64,000 nucleotides of DNA from Streptomyces sp. NBC_00510 (GCA_036013505.1 CP107851.1:2666001-2730000), one strand, 5' to 3'; counted from the stretch's first letter, positions 33,378-42,772 are shown. The notes: a model not told the origin generated them from the sequence alone. Numbers and translations: made by a program.

Positions 33378-34010
33378 ATGCAGGCACGTGCGAACCCGTC
33401 CGGTCCCCTCCGCCGCCGCCCCGTGCAGCAGCGCAGCCAGGAACGTTTCGACCGGATCCTGGACGCCTGCGCACACCTGCTGGACGAGGTCGGCTACACG
33501 GCGCTCACCACCAAGGAGGTGGCCCGGCGCGCGGAGGTCCCGATCGGGACGCTGTACCAGTTCTTCCCCGGCGTCGACGGGCTGCTCGGCGCGCTGGCCG
33601 GACGGAACCTGGGGCACTTCGCCGACCGGCTCGCCCGCCGGGTGGAGGCCGAACGCCCGCCGCGGATCGGGGCGATGGTGGACCTGGCGATCGAGGAGTA
33701 CGTCGCGATGCGCCGCGCCGTACCGGGCTTCGGCGTGGTGGACTTCGGGGCGATCGGCCGCGAGGACCCCCGCAGCGTCCACCTCCTCGACGCGGTGCTG
33801 GAGAACAACGCGGCCGTCGCCGACCGGCTCTGGTTCCTCGTCGGCGGGCTGCTCGGCGACCAGGACCAGGCCGCCGCGCGCGTGCGGCTGCACGTCGCCC
33901 TCGAGTCCGCCGACGCGGTCCTCCGACTCGCCTTCCGCCGGGACCCCGAGGGCGATCCGGTGCTCATCGCCGAGTGCAAGCGGCTGCTGCGGGGCTACCT
34001 CGGAGGCTGA
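33378..34010 (+). CDS. TetR family regulator of the beta-glucoside genes
   Basis: Protein of 210 residues. The N-terminal helix-turn-helix reads RILDACAHLLDEVGYTALTTKEVARRAEVPIGTLYQFFPGVD, and the helical C-terminus is of the type with LLRGYL at its end. CAGAGT lies exactly six bases before the ATG, so the message may be leaderless. The matched operators before the glucosidase and the MFS gene make it the likely repressor of both. TetR control of glucosidases is less usual than LacI control. Confidence 0.9.
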   Translation: MQARANPSGPLRRRPVQQRSQERFDRILDACAHLLDEVGYTALTTKEVARRAEVPIGTLYQFFPGVDGLLGALAGRNLGHFADRLARRVEAERPPRIGAMVDLAIEEYVAMRRAVPGFGVVDFGAIGREDPRSVHLLDAVLENNAAVADRLWFLVGGLLGDQDQAAARVRLHVALESADAVLRLAFRRDPEGDPVLIAECKRLLRGYLGG

Positions 34011-34018
34011 CGGACACG

Positions 34019-34061
34019 CCGGAGCCCCGTGGTGCCGTCAGGGGGCGTCACGGGGCTCCGG
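34019..34061. terminator. Terminator between convergent TetR and etfA, 13-bp stem
   Basis: CCGGAGCCCCGTG (34019-34031) pairs exactly with 34049-34061 around a 17-base loop. Confidence 0.7.
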
Positions 34062-34092
34062 TGCGTGCTGCCGGCCGGTTGGTGTGCCGGGG

Positions 34093-35055
34093 TCAGCCCT
34101 TGCGGGCGGTGACCTCCGCGGTCAGCTGCGGTACGACCTGGAACAGGTCACCGACCACGCCGTAGTCGACCAGCTCGAAGATCGGCGCCTCCGGGTCCTT
34201 GTTCACCGCCACGATCGTCTTCGAGGTCTGCATACCCGCCCGGTGCTGGATCGCACCCGAGATACCCGCCGCGATGTACAACTGCGGCGACACCGACTTA
34301 CCCGTCTGACCCACCTGATTGGTGTGCGGATACCAACCCGCGTCCACCGCCGCACGCGACGCACCCACCGCCGCACCCAGCGAGTCCGCCAGCGCCTCGA
34401 TCACCACGAAGTTCTCCGCACCATTGACACCCCGACCACCGGACACCACGATCGCCGCCTCGGTCAGATCCGGACGCCCCGTCGCCTCCCGCGGCGTACG
34501 CGCCACCACCTTCGTACCCGTGGCCAGCGCACCGAAGACCACCGCCAACTCCTCCACCGCACCCCCGGCCGAAACAGCCTCCACCGGCGCCGAGTTCGGC
34601 TTCACCGTGATCACCGGCACGCCGGTCGTGACCCGCGACTTCGTCGTGAACGACGCCGCGAACGCCGACTGCGTAGCCACCGGCCCCTGCTCACCGGCCA
34701 CCACATCCACCGCGTCGGTGATGATGCCCGACCCCAACCGCAACGCCAGCCGCGCCGCGACCTCCTTGCCCTCACCCGAGGACGGCACCAGCACCGCCAC
34801 CGGACTCACCACACGCACGGCCGCCTCCAGCGCATCCACCTTCGGCACCACCAGATACTGCCCGAACTCCCCAGCCTCATTGACCAGCACCCGGGTCGCA
34901 CCATGCTCACCCAGCACACCCGCCGCCGCACCGGCACCCGCACCCAGCGCCACCGCCACCGGCTCACCCAGCCGACGCGCGATCGTCAGCAACTCCAGCG
35001 TCGGCTTGCGGACCGCACCATCCACATGATCGACATAAACCAGGACTTCACCCAT
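34093..35055 (-). CDS. etfA: Electron transfer flavoprotein subunit alpha
   Basis: Protein of 320 residues. The N-terminal [36 protein letters not shown] begins domain I. The C-terminal FAD domain shows [68 protein letters not shown] and [25 protein letters not shown], the standard EtfA signature. With EtfB it accepts electrons from acyl-CoA dehydrogenases. GGAG lies 11 bases before the ATG; etfB is 38 bases upstream in the same operon. Confidence 0.95.
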   Translation of the reverse strand: MGEVLVYVDHVDGAVRKPTLELLTIARRLGEPVAVALGAGAGAAAGVLGEHGATRVLVNEAGEFGQYLVVPKVDALEAAVRVVSPVAVLVPSSGEGKEVAARLALRLGSGIITDAVDVVAGEQGPVATQSAFAASFTTKSRVTTGVPVITVKPNSAPVEAVSAGGAVEELAVVFGALATGTKVVARTPREATGRPDLTEAAIVVSGGRGVNGAENFVVIEALADSLGAAVGASRAAVDAGWYPHTNQVGQTGKSVSPQLYIAAGISGAIQHRAGMQTSKTIVAVNKDPEAPIFELVDYGVVGDLFQVVPQLTAEVTARKG

Positions 35056-35093
35056 GGGACTACCTACTCCTGCGCACTCGATGAAAGGGGGCT

Positions 35094-35879
35094 TCAGATG
35101 AACTTCTGGCTCGCGAGGAACTCCGCGAGCTGCTTGCCGCCCTCGCCCTCGTCCTTCACGATCACACCGGCCGTCCGCGGCGGACGCGCCACCGCCTCAT
35201 CCACCGTCGACCACGCACCCGCCAGACCCACCTGCCCCTCCTCGACACCCAGGTCGGACAGATCCAGGGACTCCACCGGCTTCTTCTTCGCCGCCATGAT
35301 CCCCTTGAACGACGGATACCGCGCCTCACCCGACTGATCCGTCACCGACACCAACGCCGGCAACGACGCCTCAAGCTGCTCACTGGCGGTGTCACCATCC
35401 CGGCGACCGGACACCACACCACCCTCGACCTTCACCTCCGACAGCAACGTCACCTGCGGCACACCCAACCGCTCCGCCAGCAAAGCCGGCACCACACCCG
35501 CCGTCCCATCGGTGGACGCCATCCCCGTCACCACCAGATCGAACCCCGCATGCTCGACCGCCTTCGCCAGCACCAGCGACGTCCCCATCACATCACTGCC
35601 GTGCAAACCGTCGTCCTCGACATGGACCGCCCTGTCCGCACCCATCGACAACGCCTTGCGCAACGCGTCCTTCGCATCCTCCGGACCCACCGTCACCACG
35701 GTCACCTCGGCGTCACCCACCGCCTCCGCGATCTGCAGCGCCTGCTCCACCGCATACTCGTCCAGCTCCGACAGCAGACCATCCACCGCATCCCGATCCG
35801 TGGTCAGATCCCCCGCAAAGTGACGATCACCCGTGGCATCAGGCACGTACTTCACTGCGACAACGATCCTCAAGCTCAC
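35094..35879 (-). CDS. etfB: Electron transfer flavoprotein subunit beta
   Basis: Protein of 261 residues with the EtfB pattern: IVVAVKYVPDATGDRHF, DEYAVEQALQIAE, VTVGPEDAKDALRKALSMGADRAVHVED, VVTGMASTDGTAGVVPALLAERLGVP, and ARYPSFKGIMAAKKKPVE near the end. It binds AMP and pairs with EtfA. The GTG at 35879 follows GAGGGACATCAA and gives the conserved SLRIVVAVK start. The acyl-CoA dehydrogenase lies 31 bases upstream on the same strand, so the three form one electron-transfer operon. Confidence 0.95.
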   Translation of the reverse strand: MSLRIVVAVKYVPDATGDRHFAGDLTTDRDAVDGLLSELDEYAVEQALQIAEAVGDAEVTVVTVGPEDAKDALRKALSMGADRAVHVEDDGLHGSDVMGTSLVLAKAVEHAGFDLVVTGMASTDGTAGVVPALLAERLGVPQVTLLSEVKVEGGVVSGRRDGDTASEQLEASLPALVSVTDQSGEARYPSFKGIMAAKKKPVESLDLSDLGVEEGQVGLAGAWSTVDEAVARPPRTAGVIVKDEGEGGKQLAEFLASQKFI

Positions 35880-35910
35880 TTGATGTCCCTCCACACTCTC
35901 GGTTTGCTGA

Positions 35911-37062
35911 TTACGGCAGGTTGCGGGCCATGACGATGCGCTGGACCTGGTTGGTGCCCTCGTAGATCTGGGTGATCTTGGCGTCGCGCATCATCCGCTC
36001 CACCGGGTAGTCCCGCGTGTACCCGTAACCACCGAGCAGCTGCACCGCGTCCGTGGTGATCTCCATCGCCGCGTCCGACGCGTAGCACTTGGCCGCCGCA
36101 CCGAAGAACGTCAGGTCCGCGTCCGAACGCTCCGACTTCGCCGCCGCCGCGTACGTGAGCTGCCGCGCCGCCTCCAGCTTCATCGCCATGTCCGCCAGCA
36201 TGAACTGGATGCCCTGGAACTCGGCAATCGCCTTGCCGAACTGCTTGCGCTCCTTGACGTAGCCCTTGGCGTAGTCGAGCGCGCCCTGCGCGATGCCGAT
36301 GGCCTGCGCGGCGATCGTCACCCGCGTGTGGTCCAGGGTGCGCATCGCCGTGGCGAAGCCCGTGCCCTCCGCGCCGATCATCCGGTCCGCGGGGATCCGC
36401 ACGTTGTCGAAGTAGACCTCGCGGGTGGGCGACCCCTTGATGCCCAGCTTCTTCTCCGGGGCGCCGAAGGACACGCCCTCGTCGCCCTTCTCCACCACGA
36501 AGGCCGATATGCCCTTGGAGCGCTTCTCCGGGTCGGTCACGGCCATGACGGTGTAGAACTCGCTCACGCCCGCGTTGGTGATCCACCGCTTGACGCCGTT
36601 GAGCACCCAGAAGTCCCCGTCGCGCACCGCGCGCGTCTTCATCCCCGCCGCGTCCGAGCCGGCCTCCGGCTCCGACAGGCAGTACGAGAACATCCCCTCG
36701 CCACGCGCCAGCGCCCCGAGGTACTTGGCCTTCAGCTCCTGCGAGCCCGACAGCTGCACCGGCAGCGAGCCCAGCTTGTTCACCGCCGGGATCAGGGAGG
36801 AGGAGGCGCACACCCGCGCCACCTCCTCGATGACGATCACCGTCGACAGGGCGTCCGCACCCGCGCCACCGAAGGCCTCCGGCACGTGCACCGCGTGCAG
36901 GTCGTTCGCCTCCAGCGCGTCCCGCGCCTCCTGGGGGAACCGCCCGAGCTCGTCCACCTCGGCCGCGAACGGCGCGATCTTCGCCTCGGCCAGCGAACGC
37001 ACCGCGTCCCGGAGCATGTCGTGCTCCTCCGACGTCCGGAAGAGGTCGAAATTGTCACTCAC
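35911..37062 (-). CDS. Acyl-CoA dehydrogenase
   Basis: Flavoenzyme of 383 residues. The order of motifs is standard: DELGRFPQEARDALEANDLHAVHVPEAFGGAGAD, MFSYCLSEPEAGSDAAGMKTRA, FDNVRIPADRMIGAEGTGF, QLLGGYGYTRDYPVERMMRDAKITQIYEGTNQVQRIVMARNL. Glu368 in IYEGT is the catalytic base, in the place used by short- and medium-chain enzymes. It oxidises acyl-CoA to enoyl-CoA and hands electrons to the EtfAB encoded just downstream. The GTG at 37062 gives the conserved start. The divergent TetR and its operator at 37119-37129 probably control it. Confidence 0.93.
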   Translation of the reverse strand: MSDNFDLFRTSEEHDMLRDAVRSLAEAKIAPFAAEVDELGRFPQEARDALEANDLHAVHVPEAFGGAGADALSTVIVIEEVARVCASSSLIPAVNKLGSLPVQLSGSQELKAKYLGALARGEGMFSYCLSEPEAGSDAAGMKTRAVRDGDFWVLNGVKRWITNAGVSEFYTVMAVTDPEKRSKGISAFVVEKGDEGVSFGAPEKKLGIKGSPTREVYFDNVRIPADRMIGAEGTGFATAMRTLDHTRVTIAAQAIGIAQGALDYAKGYVKERKQFGKAIAEFQGIQFMLADMAMKLEAARQLTYAAAAKSERSDADLTFFGAAAKCYASDAAMEITTDAVQLLGGYGYTRDYPVERMMRDAKITQIYEGTNQVQRIVMARNLP

Positions 37063-37118
37063 GTCCGTTACTCCAGTCCGCGTCAGCTTCCATGGCATCG
37101 AGTACCCTCAATTATGCA

Positions 37119-37129
37119 CACTCAGTGCC
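37119..37129. promoter_or_regulatory. TetR operator between acyl-CoA dehydrogenase and TetR genes
   Basis: CACTCAGTGCC, the core of the palindromes at 37871-37883 and 37894-37904, lies in the divergent promoter region 57 bases before the dehydrogenase start. Confidence 0.65.
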
Positions 37130-37165
37130 ATCGATCGACTGACCCCCGGTGTTAGGTTCGCCTCC

Positions 37166-37870
37166 ATGACCACGAAGCCCCCGATGCGGGACGCCCTCGT
37201 CGCAGCGGCCTTCCAGCTCTTCCTCGAACGCGGCTACGAGGCGACGACGATCGACGACATCGTCGCCCTCGCCGGCGTCGGGCGCCGGTCGTTCTTCCGC
37301 TACTTCCCCTCCAAGGAGGACGTGGTCTTCCCCGACCACGAGGGCGCGCTCGCCGACATGACCCGTTTCCTGGAGGCCAGCGCCGACACGGACGACCCGG
37401 TGACGCGGGTCTGCGACGCGGCCCGCCTGGTGCTCACCATGTACGCCGAGAACCCGACCTTCTCCGTGCAGCGCTACCGCCTCACCAAGCAGGTGCCCGG
37501 GCTGCGGGCGTACGAACTCTCGGTCGTGTGGCGCTACGAGCGCGCGATCGCCGACTACCTCGGGGCCCGCTACGCGGACCGCCCCGACGGCAAGCTCCGG
37601 GCCGACGTGATCGCGGCGGCCGTGGTCGCCGCCCACAACAACGGCCTGCGCACATGGCTGCGTTCCGGCGCGGAGGGCGACGCCGGCGCGGCCGTGGACC
37701 ACGCGATGGAGTTCGTCCGCGCCGCCTGGAACGGGGACGGCGCCGCCCGGCAGGGCACCCCGGAGGCGGAGGACGACGTGGTGATCGTGATCACCAAGCG
37801 GCGGACGCCCATGTGGCGGGTCGTCCGGGAGATCGAGGCGGGTCTGACGGAGGAGGGCTCCCCCACGTAA
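37166..37870 (+). CDS. TetR family regulator of the acyl-CoA dehydrogenase module
   Basis: Protein of 234 residues. Residues about 8-55 form the helix-turn-helix (LVAAAFQLFLERGYEATTIDDIVALAGVGRRSFFRYFPSKEDVVF). The C-terminal part has LRADVIAAAVVAAHNNGLRTWLRSG as in many TetR proteins tied to acyl-CoA. TAGGTT lies seven bases before the ATG, compatible with a leaderless message. Matching operators stand on both sides of the gene, before the dehydrogenase and before the DUF35 gene, so it likely controls all of them. Ligand probably an acyl-CoA; inference. Confidence 0.9.
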   Translation: MTTKPPMRDALVAAAFQLFLERGYEATTIDDIVALAGVGRRSFFRYFPSKEDVVFPDHEGALADMTRFLEASADTDDPVTRVCDAARLVLTMYAENPTFSVQRYRLTKQVPGLRAYELSVVWRYERAIADYLGARYADRPDGKLRADVIAAAVVAAHNNGLRTWLRSGAEGDAGAAVDHAMEFVRAAWNGDGAARQGTPEAEDDVVIVITKRRTPMWRVVREIEAGLTEEGSPT

Positions 37871-37904
37871 GGCACTCAGTGCCTTTTCAAAGTGCACTCA
37901 GTGC
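37871..37904. promoter_or_regulatory. Two TetR operators upstream of the DUF35 gene
   Basis: GGCACTCAGTGCC (37871-37883) is a perfect palindrome directly after the TetR stop codon. A second copy of the core, GCACTCAGTGC (37894-37904), lies just upstream of TATCGT (37907-37912), a -10-like box. Binding there would block the promoter. Confidence 0.75.
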
Positions 37905-37919
37905 CATATCGTGTGCGCC

Positions 37920-38273
37920 ATGAATGACCGGACTCTCGACGCGCACGACGAATCGGTTGACGGCGGGCTGCTGGTCCAGCGCTGCCGTTGGTGCGGCAAC
38001 ACCGCCTTCCAGCGCCTCCTCTGTCCCACCTGCGCCTCCACGGAGCTCGACGAGGTGCGCAGCGACGGTACGGGGGTGATCGTCCGCTCGATGCGGGACG
38101 CCTCCCTCGTCGACCTCTCCGAGGGGTTCTCGGTACGGGGCCGGATCGTCGGCGCCTTGCCGATGCAGGTGCGCAGCGGCGCGCGCGTGCGGGTGGCCCG
38201 GACGGAGCGCGCCGATGCGGGCGAGCTCGTCTTCGAACTCTGCGAGCCGCCGGTGTCCCCGTACACCTGGTAG
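37920..38273 (+). CDS. DUF35 protein: zinc ribbon plus OB-fold
   Basis: Protein of 117 residues. The rubredoxin-like zinc ribbon reads QRCRWCGN and LCPTCAS, and the OB-fold follows with DGTGVIVRSMRDASLVDL and VRGRIVGALPMQVRSGARVRVA. DUF35 proteins bind thiolase-like or acyl-CoA enzymes and hold acyl-CoA; the partner thiolase is not next to it here. The ATG at 37920 lies seven bases after TATCGT and has no ribosome binding site, so it may be leaderless. Its operators tie it to the acyl-CoA dehydrogenase regulon. Confidence 0.85.
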   Translation: MNDRTLDAHDESVDGGLLVQRCRWCGNTAFQRLLCPTCASTELDEVRSDGTGVIVRSMRDASLVDLSEGFSVRGRIVGALPMQVRSGARVRVARTERADAGELVFELCEPPVSPYTW

Positions 38274-38330
38274 TCGCCCCGGCCCCGCGACGCGCCACCG
38301 GCCGGGCCCCCGACGGGCCGGTCCCGTGGG

Positions 38331-40325
38331 TCAGTTGTGCTCGGGGTGCTGGTACTGCCGGGACTGCAGCAGGTACATCTCGCGGAAGTCGCCCGTGCCC
38401 GCGCCCGGCCGCATCAGGTCGGCGAAGGCGCCGTGCTCGACGACGCGTCCCCCGTCCAGGACGTAGATCACGTCGGCGTGGCGGACGCTGTGCAGGCGGT
38501 GCGTGATCAGGACGACGGTCTGCCCGTCGGCGGCGAGCTCCCGGATGAGGTCGAAGACCCGCTGCTCGGCCTGGGCGTCCAGGGCGCTGGTCGGCTCGTC
38601 GACGATGAGGATCCGGGCGTCGCGGTACTGGGCCCGGCTGAGCTGGAGCCGCTGCCACTGGCCGCCGGATATCTCGTGACCGCCCTTGTACCCGCGGCCC
38701 AGCAGGGTGTCCCAGCCGCGGGGCAGGCCCGCGACGACCTCGTCGGCGCCGGAGTAGCGGGCGGCGGCGTCCAGGCGCTCGTCCGTCAGGAGGGCGTCGG
38801 GGCGGCCGATCCCGACGTTGACCCGCGCGGTGAACGGCCAGCGGTAGGCGTCCTGCGAGACCAGGGCGATCCGGTCGGTGATCTGCCGCCGGTCGGCCTC
38901 GGCCGCGTCGACGCCGTCCCAGCGGATCCGTCCGGAGTCCGGCGTGTAGAGCCCGCACAGCAGCTTGGCCAGGGTGGTCTTGCCGCTGCCGTTGCGTCCG
39001 ACGAGGGCGACGACCTGGCCGATGGGGATGGTGACGTCGACCTCGCACAGGGCCGGCGGCCGCACGAGCGGGGTGCCGGGCGCCGCGGCGGCGGTGACCG
39101 GGTAGCTGAAGGTCACCTTCTCGAAGCGGACGGCCTCGACCCGCTCCGGCAGGTCGAGCCCGCCGCGCGGGATCACCCGGCGGTCCGCCTCGGCGCACAG
39201 CCGCTCCAGGTCGGCGACGAACAGCGCCTCCTCGTGCAGGTAGCCGAGTTGGACGACGAGCCGGTCCAGGGCGGAGGACCCGGTGCGGATGGCGATCACC
39301 GCCGTGCCGGCCACGGACAGCCCCATGGCCCCGCTCCACAGCAGCGCGCCCAGTGCGCCGTACGTGGCCGCCGTCGCCACCCCGGTCCACGCCGAGGCGA
39401 CCAGTCCGGTGCGCGCCGCGAGCCGCGCGAGCCGGGTCTGCTCCCGCTCGCCGTTCTCGGCCATCGCCCTGAAGTGCCCCAGCAGGAACGGCCCGAGGTC
39501 GTGGACGCGGACCTCGGGCGCCGCCTGCGTCTCGATCAGCAGGCGTCCCAGCAGCTGCCCGGCGCGGGCGTGCTGCACCCAGTTGTGGAAGGAGATGTAC
39601 CGGCGGCGGGCGATGGTGAGCGCGCTCCAGGCACTGGGCAGGGTCATCACCGCCAGCAGCGGGAGCAGCCCGGGGTGCAGGACGGTGAGCACGCCGGCCG
39701 CCGCGACCAGCGAGATCAGCGCGTTGACCACCGACGAGCAGAAGTTGATCATCCGCCGGGCCGACGCGGCGCCCCAGGACGCCGAGTCGAGCAGCTTGTG
39801 GAACTCGTCGTCCTCCACGGCCGCGAGCTCCACGCGGGCGACGCGCTCCAGGTACATCTCGGTGGCCGCCCGTTCCACGGTCGGCTCCAGTTTTCCGGTG
39901 CCGGCCGTGGAGGCCGAGCGCAGCACCGCCCCGGTCAGTGCGGCCGCGGCCACGAGCACCAGCGCCGGGGCGGCGCCCGTGAGCCGCTCGGCGGTCCCGC
40001 CGGGCACGAGCAGCCGGGCGAGCACCCAGTTGACGGCGACCAGGCCCACCGCCTGGGCGACGCCGCGGCCCGCCTCGGCCAGCGCCACGACGCGCAGGGC
40101 CCGCGGATCGGCCCGGTGGGCCAGACGCACGGTGGTCCCGACGAGCTGCGGGAGCCGCCGGAGCATCGCCCGCAGCCCCAGTTCCAGGAAGGAGCCGTCG
40201 TGCTTGTTCCAGCCCATGTCGTACCGCAACGGCCCGCCGAACAGCAGCCGTTCGGACTCCGACACCTCTTCCGGCGCGAGGACGTCCGGGTTTCCCGGGG
40301 CTTCCTGCCGCTTCCGCCTGGTCAT
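38331..40325 (-). CDS. ABC exporter, fused membrane and ATPase domains
   Basis: Protein of 664 residues. Residues about 60-370 hold the membrane domain with several hydrophobic helices, and residues about 400-640 the ATPase: Walker A VALVGRNGSGKTTL, Q-loop VSQDAYRWPF, signature HEISGGQWQRLQLSRA, Walker B ARILIVDEPTSALD, switch His in LITHRLHS. It belongs to the group of half-size exporters seen near peptide and natural product genes. A 54-residue cytoplasmic extension precedes the first helix. GGGGGA precedes the ATG. Substrate unknown. Confidence 0.9.
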   Translation of the reverse strand: MTRRKRQEAPGNPDVLAPEEVSESERLLFGGPLRYDMGWNKHDGSFLELGLRAMLRRLPQLVGTTVRLAHRADPRALRVVALAEAGRGVAQAVGLVAVNWVLARLLVPGGTAERLTGAAPALVLVAAAALTGAVLRSASTAGTGKLEPTVERAATEMYLERVARVELAAVEDDEFHKLLDSASWGAASARRMINFCSSVVNALISLVAAAGVLTVLHPGLLPLLAVMTLPSAWSALTIARRRYISFHNWVQHARAGQLLGRLLIETQAAPEVRVHDLGPFLLGHFRAMAENGEREQTRLARLAARTGLVASAWTGVATAATYGALGALLWSGAMGLSVAGTAVIAIRTGSSALDRLVVQLGYLHEEALFVADLERLCAEADRRVIPRGGLDLPERVEAVRFEKVTFSYPVTAAAAPGTPLVRPPALCEVDVTIPIGQVVALVGRNGSGKTTLAKLLCGLYTPDSGRIRWDGVDAAEADRRQITDRIALVSQDAYRWPFTARVNVGIGRPDALLTDERLDAAARYSGADEVVAGLPRGWDTLLGRGYKGGHEISGGQWQRLQLSRAQYRDARILIVDEPTSALDAQAEQRVFDLIRELAADGQTVVLITHRLHSVRHADVIYVLDGGRVVEHGAFADLMRPGAGTGDFREMYLLQSRQYQHPEHN

Positions 40326-40416
40326 GAGCGTCCCCCTCGGCGGCGGCCGCGGCACGGTGCCGTGGCGGCCTTCCCACAGGGTGCTCCTCACGGCGGCGCC
40401 GTGTGGCCCGCTCCCG

Positions 40417-42195
40417 TCAGTGCGCCCCGTCCCCGCTCCCGGCGGCCCCGTTCCCGCCCCCGTCGGCGCCGCCTTCCGCCCAGGCGCGGTAGGCCTCGAC
40501 CGCCGTCGGCAGGGTGGGGAAGACGCGCTCCCGGCCCACCGACCCGGTCAGGCCGTACGCGTCCAGGTCGTCCAGCAGGTCCTTCTTGACGCGGGCGAGC
40601 GCGAGGACGATGCCGCGGGCGGCGAGTTCGCGGCGCAGGGCGTCCAGGGCGTCCAGGGCGGTGATGTCGACCTCGACGTTGGCCTCGGTGTTGAGGACGA
40701 ACCACCGCACCGGGTCGTGCTGCCGGTCGACGGAGGCGAGGGCCCGGCGGCGGAAGTCCTCGGCGTTGGCGAAGAAGAGCGGCGAGTCGTAGCGGTAGAC
40801 GAGCAGACCGGGGATCGTGCGGGCCTCTGGGTAGTCGTCCACGTCGTGCATGCCGGCCAGGCCCGGCACCAGGCCCTCGACGGCGTCGTGCGGGCGGGCC
40901 ACCCGGACCAGCATCTCCGCCACCGACAGGGCGACGGCGACCATGACGCCGTACAGGATGTCCAGGGCGAGCACGCCCACCAGGCACGCGAGGGCCAGCA
41001 GCAGCTCGCGGCGGCGGAACGACGCCAGGCGGCGGAAACCGGCGAGGTCGATCAGCCGGCAGGCGGCGAAGACCACGATGGCGCCGAGGACGGTGGATGG
41101 CATCGCGGACAGCGCCGGGTTGAGGAACAGCAGGACGCAGACCACCGCCACCAGCGTCACCAGGGAGTACAGCTGGGTCCGGCTGCCGGCGGAGACGCCG
41201 AGCGCGGTGCGGCTGGCGCTGCTGCTGACCGGGAAGCCGTGCAGGACGCCCGACCCGAGGTTGGCGGCGCCCAGGGCGAGCAACTCCTGGTTGCTGTCGA
41301 GGCGGTCGGCGTCCTGGCCGGCGAAGGCCCGTGCGGTGAGCACGAAGTCGGTGTAGCCCACCAGCAGCACGCCCACCGCGGGCAGCAGCAGGTGCGCCAG
41401 GTCGCCGGGGGTGGGGAGGGCCGGCCGGGGCAGTCCGGAGGGGACCTCGCCGATGACCGCGATGCCGTGCCCCTCCAGCCCGAAGACGCCGACGACGACC
41501 GTGCCGGCGACCACGGCGAGCAGCGGACCGGGCGCGCGCGGGGCGTACCGCTGGACGAGGAAGAGGAAGAGCAGCGCGGACGCGGCGAAGGCCACCGTCC
41601 CCGCGTGCGCCTGCGGCAGGTGCGTCACGAAGGAGACCAGCTGGGGGAAGAACTCCTCTCCCGTGACCGGCACCCCGGTCAGCTTGGGCAGCTGGTCGAT
41701 GATCATGATGCAGGCCACCCCGGCCAGGTAGCCGACGAGCACCGGGCGCGACAGCAGGTCGGCGACGAAGCCCGCCCGTACCGCCCACGCCACCACGGCC
41801 AGCAGGCCGACCACGACCGCGAGCGCAGCGGCGAGCACGGCGTAGCGGCCGGGGTCCCCCGCGGCCAGGGGCGCGACCGAGGTAGCCGTCATCAGCGCGG
41901 TGGTGGACTCCGGGCCGACCGACAGCTGCCGGGACGACCCCAGCAGGGCGTACAGCGCGAGCGGGGCGAGGGCGGCCCACAGCCCGGCGACTGGCGGCAG
42001 CCCGGCCAGTTCGGCGTACGCCATGACCTGCGGCACCAGGTACGCCGCCACCGTGACGCCGGCGAGCAGGTCGCCGCGCAGCCATGCCCTGCGGTAGCCG
42101 GCCAGGGTGGCGAGGCCCGGCAGCAGTCCGCGCCAACCGCGCTTCGCGGCGGACCTCGCGGGCGGCGGGGCGGGCTTGGAGACGGCGGACGGCAT
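40417..42195 (-). CDS. SulP family anion transporter with STAS domain
   Basis: Membrane protein of 592 residues. The N-terminal part carries GVTVAAYLVPQVMAYAELAGLPPVAGLWAAL, the SulP signature, and SVGPESTTALM; about 11 helices follow. Residues about 460-570 form a STAS domain (VYRYDSPLFFANAEDFRRRAL, then NTEANVEVDITALDALDAL). Members move sulfate, bicarbonate or other anions. It is divergent from the cNMP-binding gene, and the DevR-like box at 42224-42239 lies in the shared promoter, so it may belong to the oxygen-responsive set. Confidence 0.9.
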   Translation of the reverse strand: MPSAVSKPAPPPARSAAKRGWRGLLPGLATLAGYRRAWLRGDLLAGVTVAAYLVPQVMAYAELAGLPPVAGLWAALAPLALYALLGSSRQLSVGPESTTALMTATSVAPLAAGDPGRYAVLAAALAVVVGLLAVVAWAVRAGFVADLLSRPVLVGYLAGVACIMIIDQLPKLTGVPVTGEEFFPQLVSFVTHLPQAHAGTVAFAASALLFLFLVQRYAPRAPGPLLAVVAGTVVVGVFGLEGHGIAVIGEVPSGLPRPALPTPGDLAHLLLPAVGVLLVGYTDFVLTARAFAGQDADRLDSNQELLALGAANLGSGVLHGFPVSSSASRTALGVSAGSRTQLYSLVTLVAVVCVLLFLNPALSAMPSTVLGAIVVFAACRLIDLAGFRRLASFRRRELLLALACLVGVLALDILYGVMVAVALSVAEMLVRVARPHDAVEGLVPGLAGMHDVDDYPEARTIPGLLVYRYDSPLFFANAEDFRRRALASVDRQHDPVRWFVLNTEANVEVDITALDALDALRRELAARGIVLALARVKKDLLDDLDAYGLTGSVGRERVFPTLPTAVEAYRAWAEGGADGGGNGAAGSGDGAH

Positions 42196-42223
42196 GGGCC
42201 CATCCTCCCCGACGACCCCGTGT

Positions 42224-42239
42224 TGGGGCCGGTCGGCCC
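42224..42239. promoter_or_regulatory. DevR/OsdR-like box between SulP and cNMP-binding genes
   Basis: TGGGGCCGGTCGGCCC is part of a palindrome with 7-base arms GGGGCCG and CGGCCCC (42225-42240). The identical 16-mer occurs at 43987-44002 before the nitroreductase gene. It resembles the DevR/OsdR class of sites by symmetry; the link to the response regulator at 42978-43679 is inference. Confidence 0.6.
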
Positions 42240-42307
42240 CTCCTCGCGCTCCCGGGTGGCGGAGGACCCTGGAGGTGACGTCGTACCGGACGAGAGGGAG
42301 GACGGCG

Positions 42308-42772
42308 ATGACCACCACCACGACGGGCCTGCTCGACGCACTGCCCCCGGAGACCCGAGGGCGACTGCTGGAACTCGCGCGCGACGTGTCCTTCCCGGCC
42401 CGGGCCCGGATCTTCGAGGAGGGGCACAGGGCCGACCGCTTCTGGATCATCCGCACCGGCTCGGTCGCCCTCGACCTGCACGTGCCCGGCCGGCAGCCCG
42501 CCGTGGTCGAGACCCTCGGCCCGGGTGACCTGCTCGGCTGGTCGTGGCTCTTCCCGCCCTACTCCTGGCACCTCGGCGCGCGGACCCAGAGCCCGGTGCG
42601 GGCCGACGAGTTCGACGCCACGGTCATACGGGCGCTGTGCGAGGCCGACGCGGTGTTCGGTCGCGCCGTCGCGCGCCGGGTCGCGCAGATCGTCGCGCAC
42701 CGGCTGCAGGGGGCCCGCACCCGGCTCCTCGACCTGTACGGTCCGCAGGGCAGCGGCAGCACGGTGCACTGA
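42308..42772 (+). CDS. Cyclic nucleotide-binding domain protein without DNA-binding domain
   Basis: Protein of 154 residues consisting of one Crp-type effector barrel: [31 protein letters not shown] and [27 protein letters not shown], then a dimer helix [29 protein letters not shown]. The chain ends there, so the winged helix of Crp/Fnr regulators is absent. It may be a signalling or sensor subunit. AGGGAGGA precedes the ATG. The DevR-like box upstream suggests induction under low oxygen. Ligand not known. Confidence 0.85.
   Translation: MTTTTTGLLDALPPETRGRLLELARDVSFPARARIFEEGHRADRFWIIRTGSVALDLHVPGRQPAVVETLGPGDLLGWSWLFPPYSWHLGARTQSPVRADEFDATVIRALCEADAVFGRAVARRVAQIVAHRLQGARTRLLDLYGPQGSGSTVH

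Noticed and set aside
38297..38322. Possible terminator between the DUF35 and ABC exporter genes
   Set aside because: Stem of only seven pairs with a 12-base loop; noted but not called.
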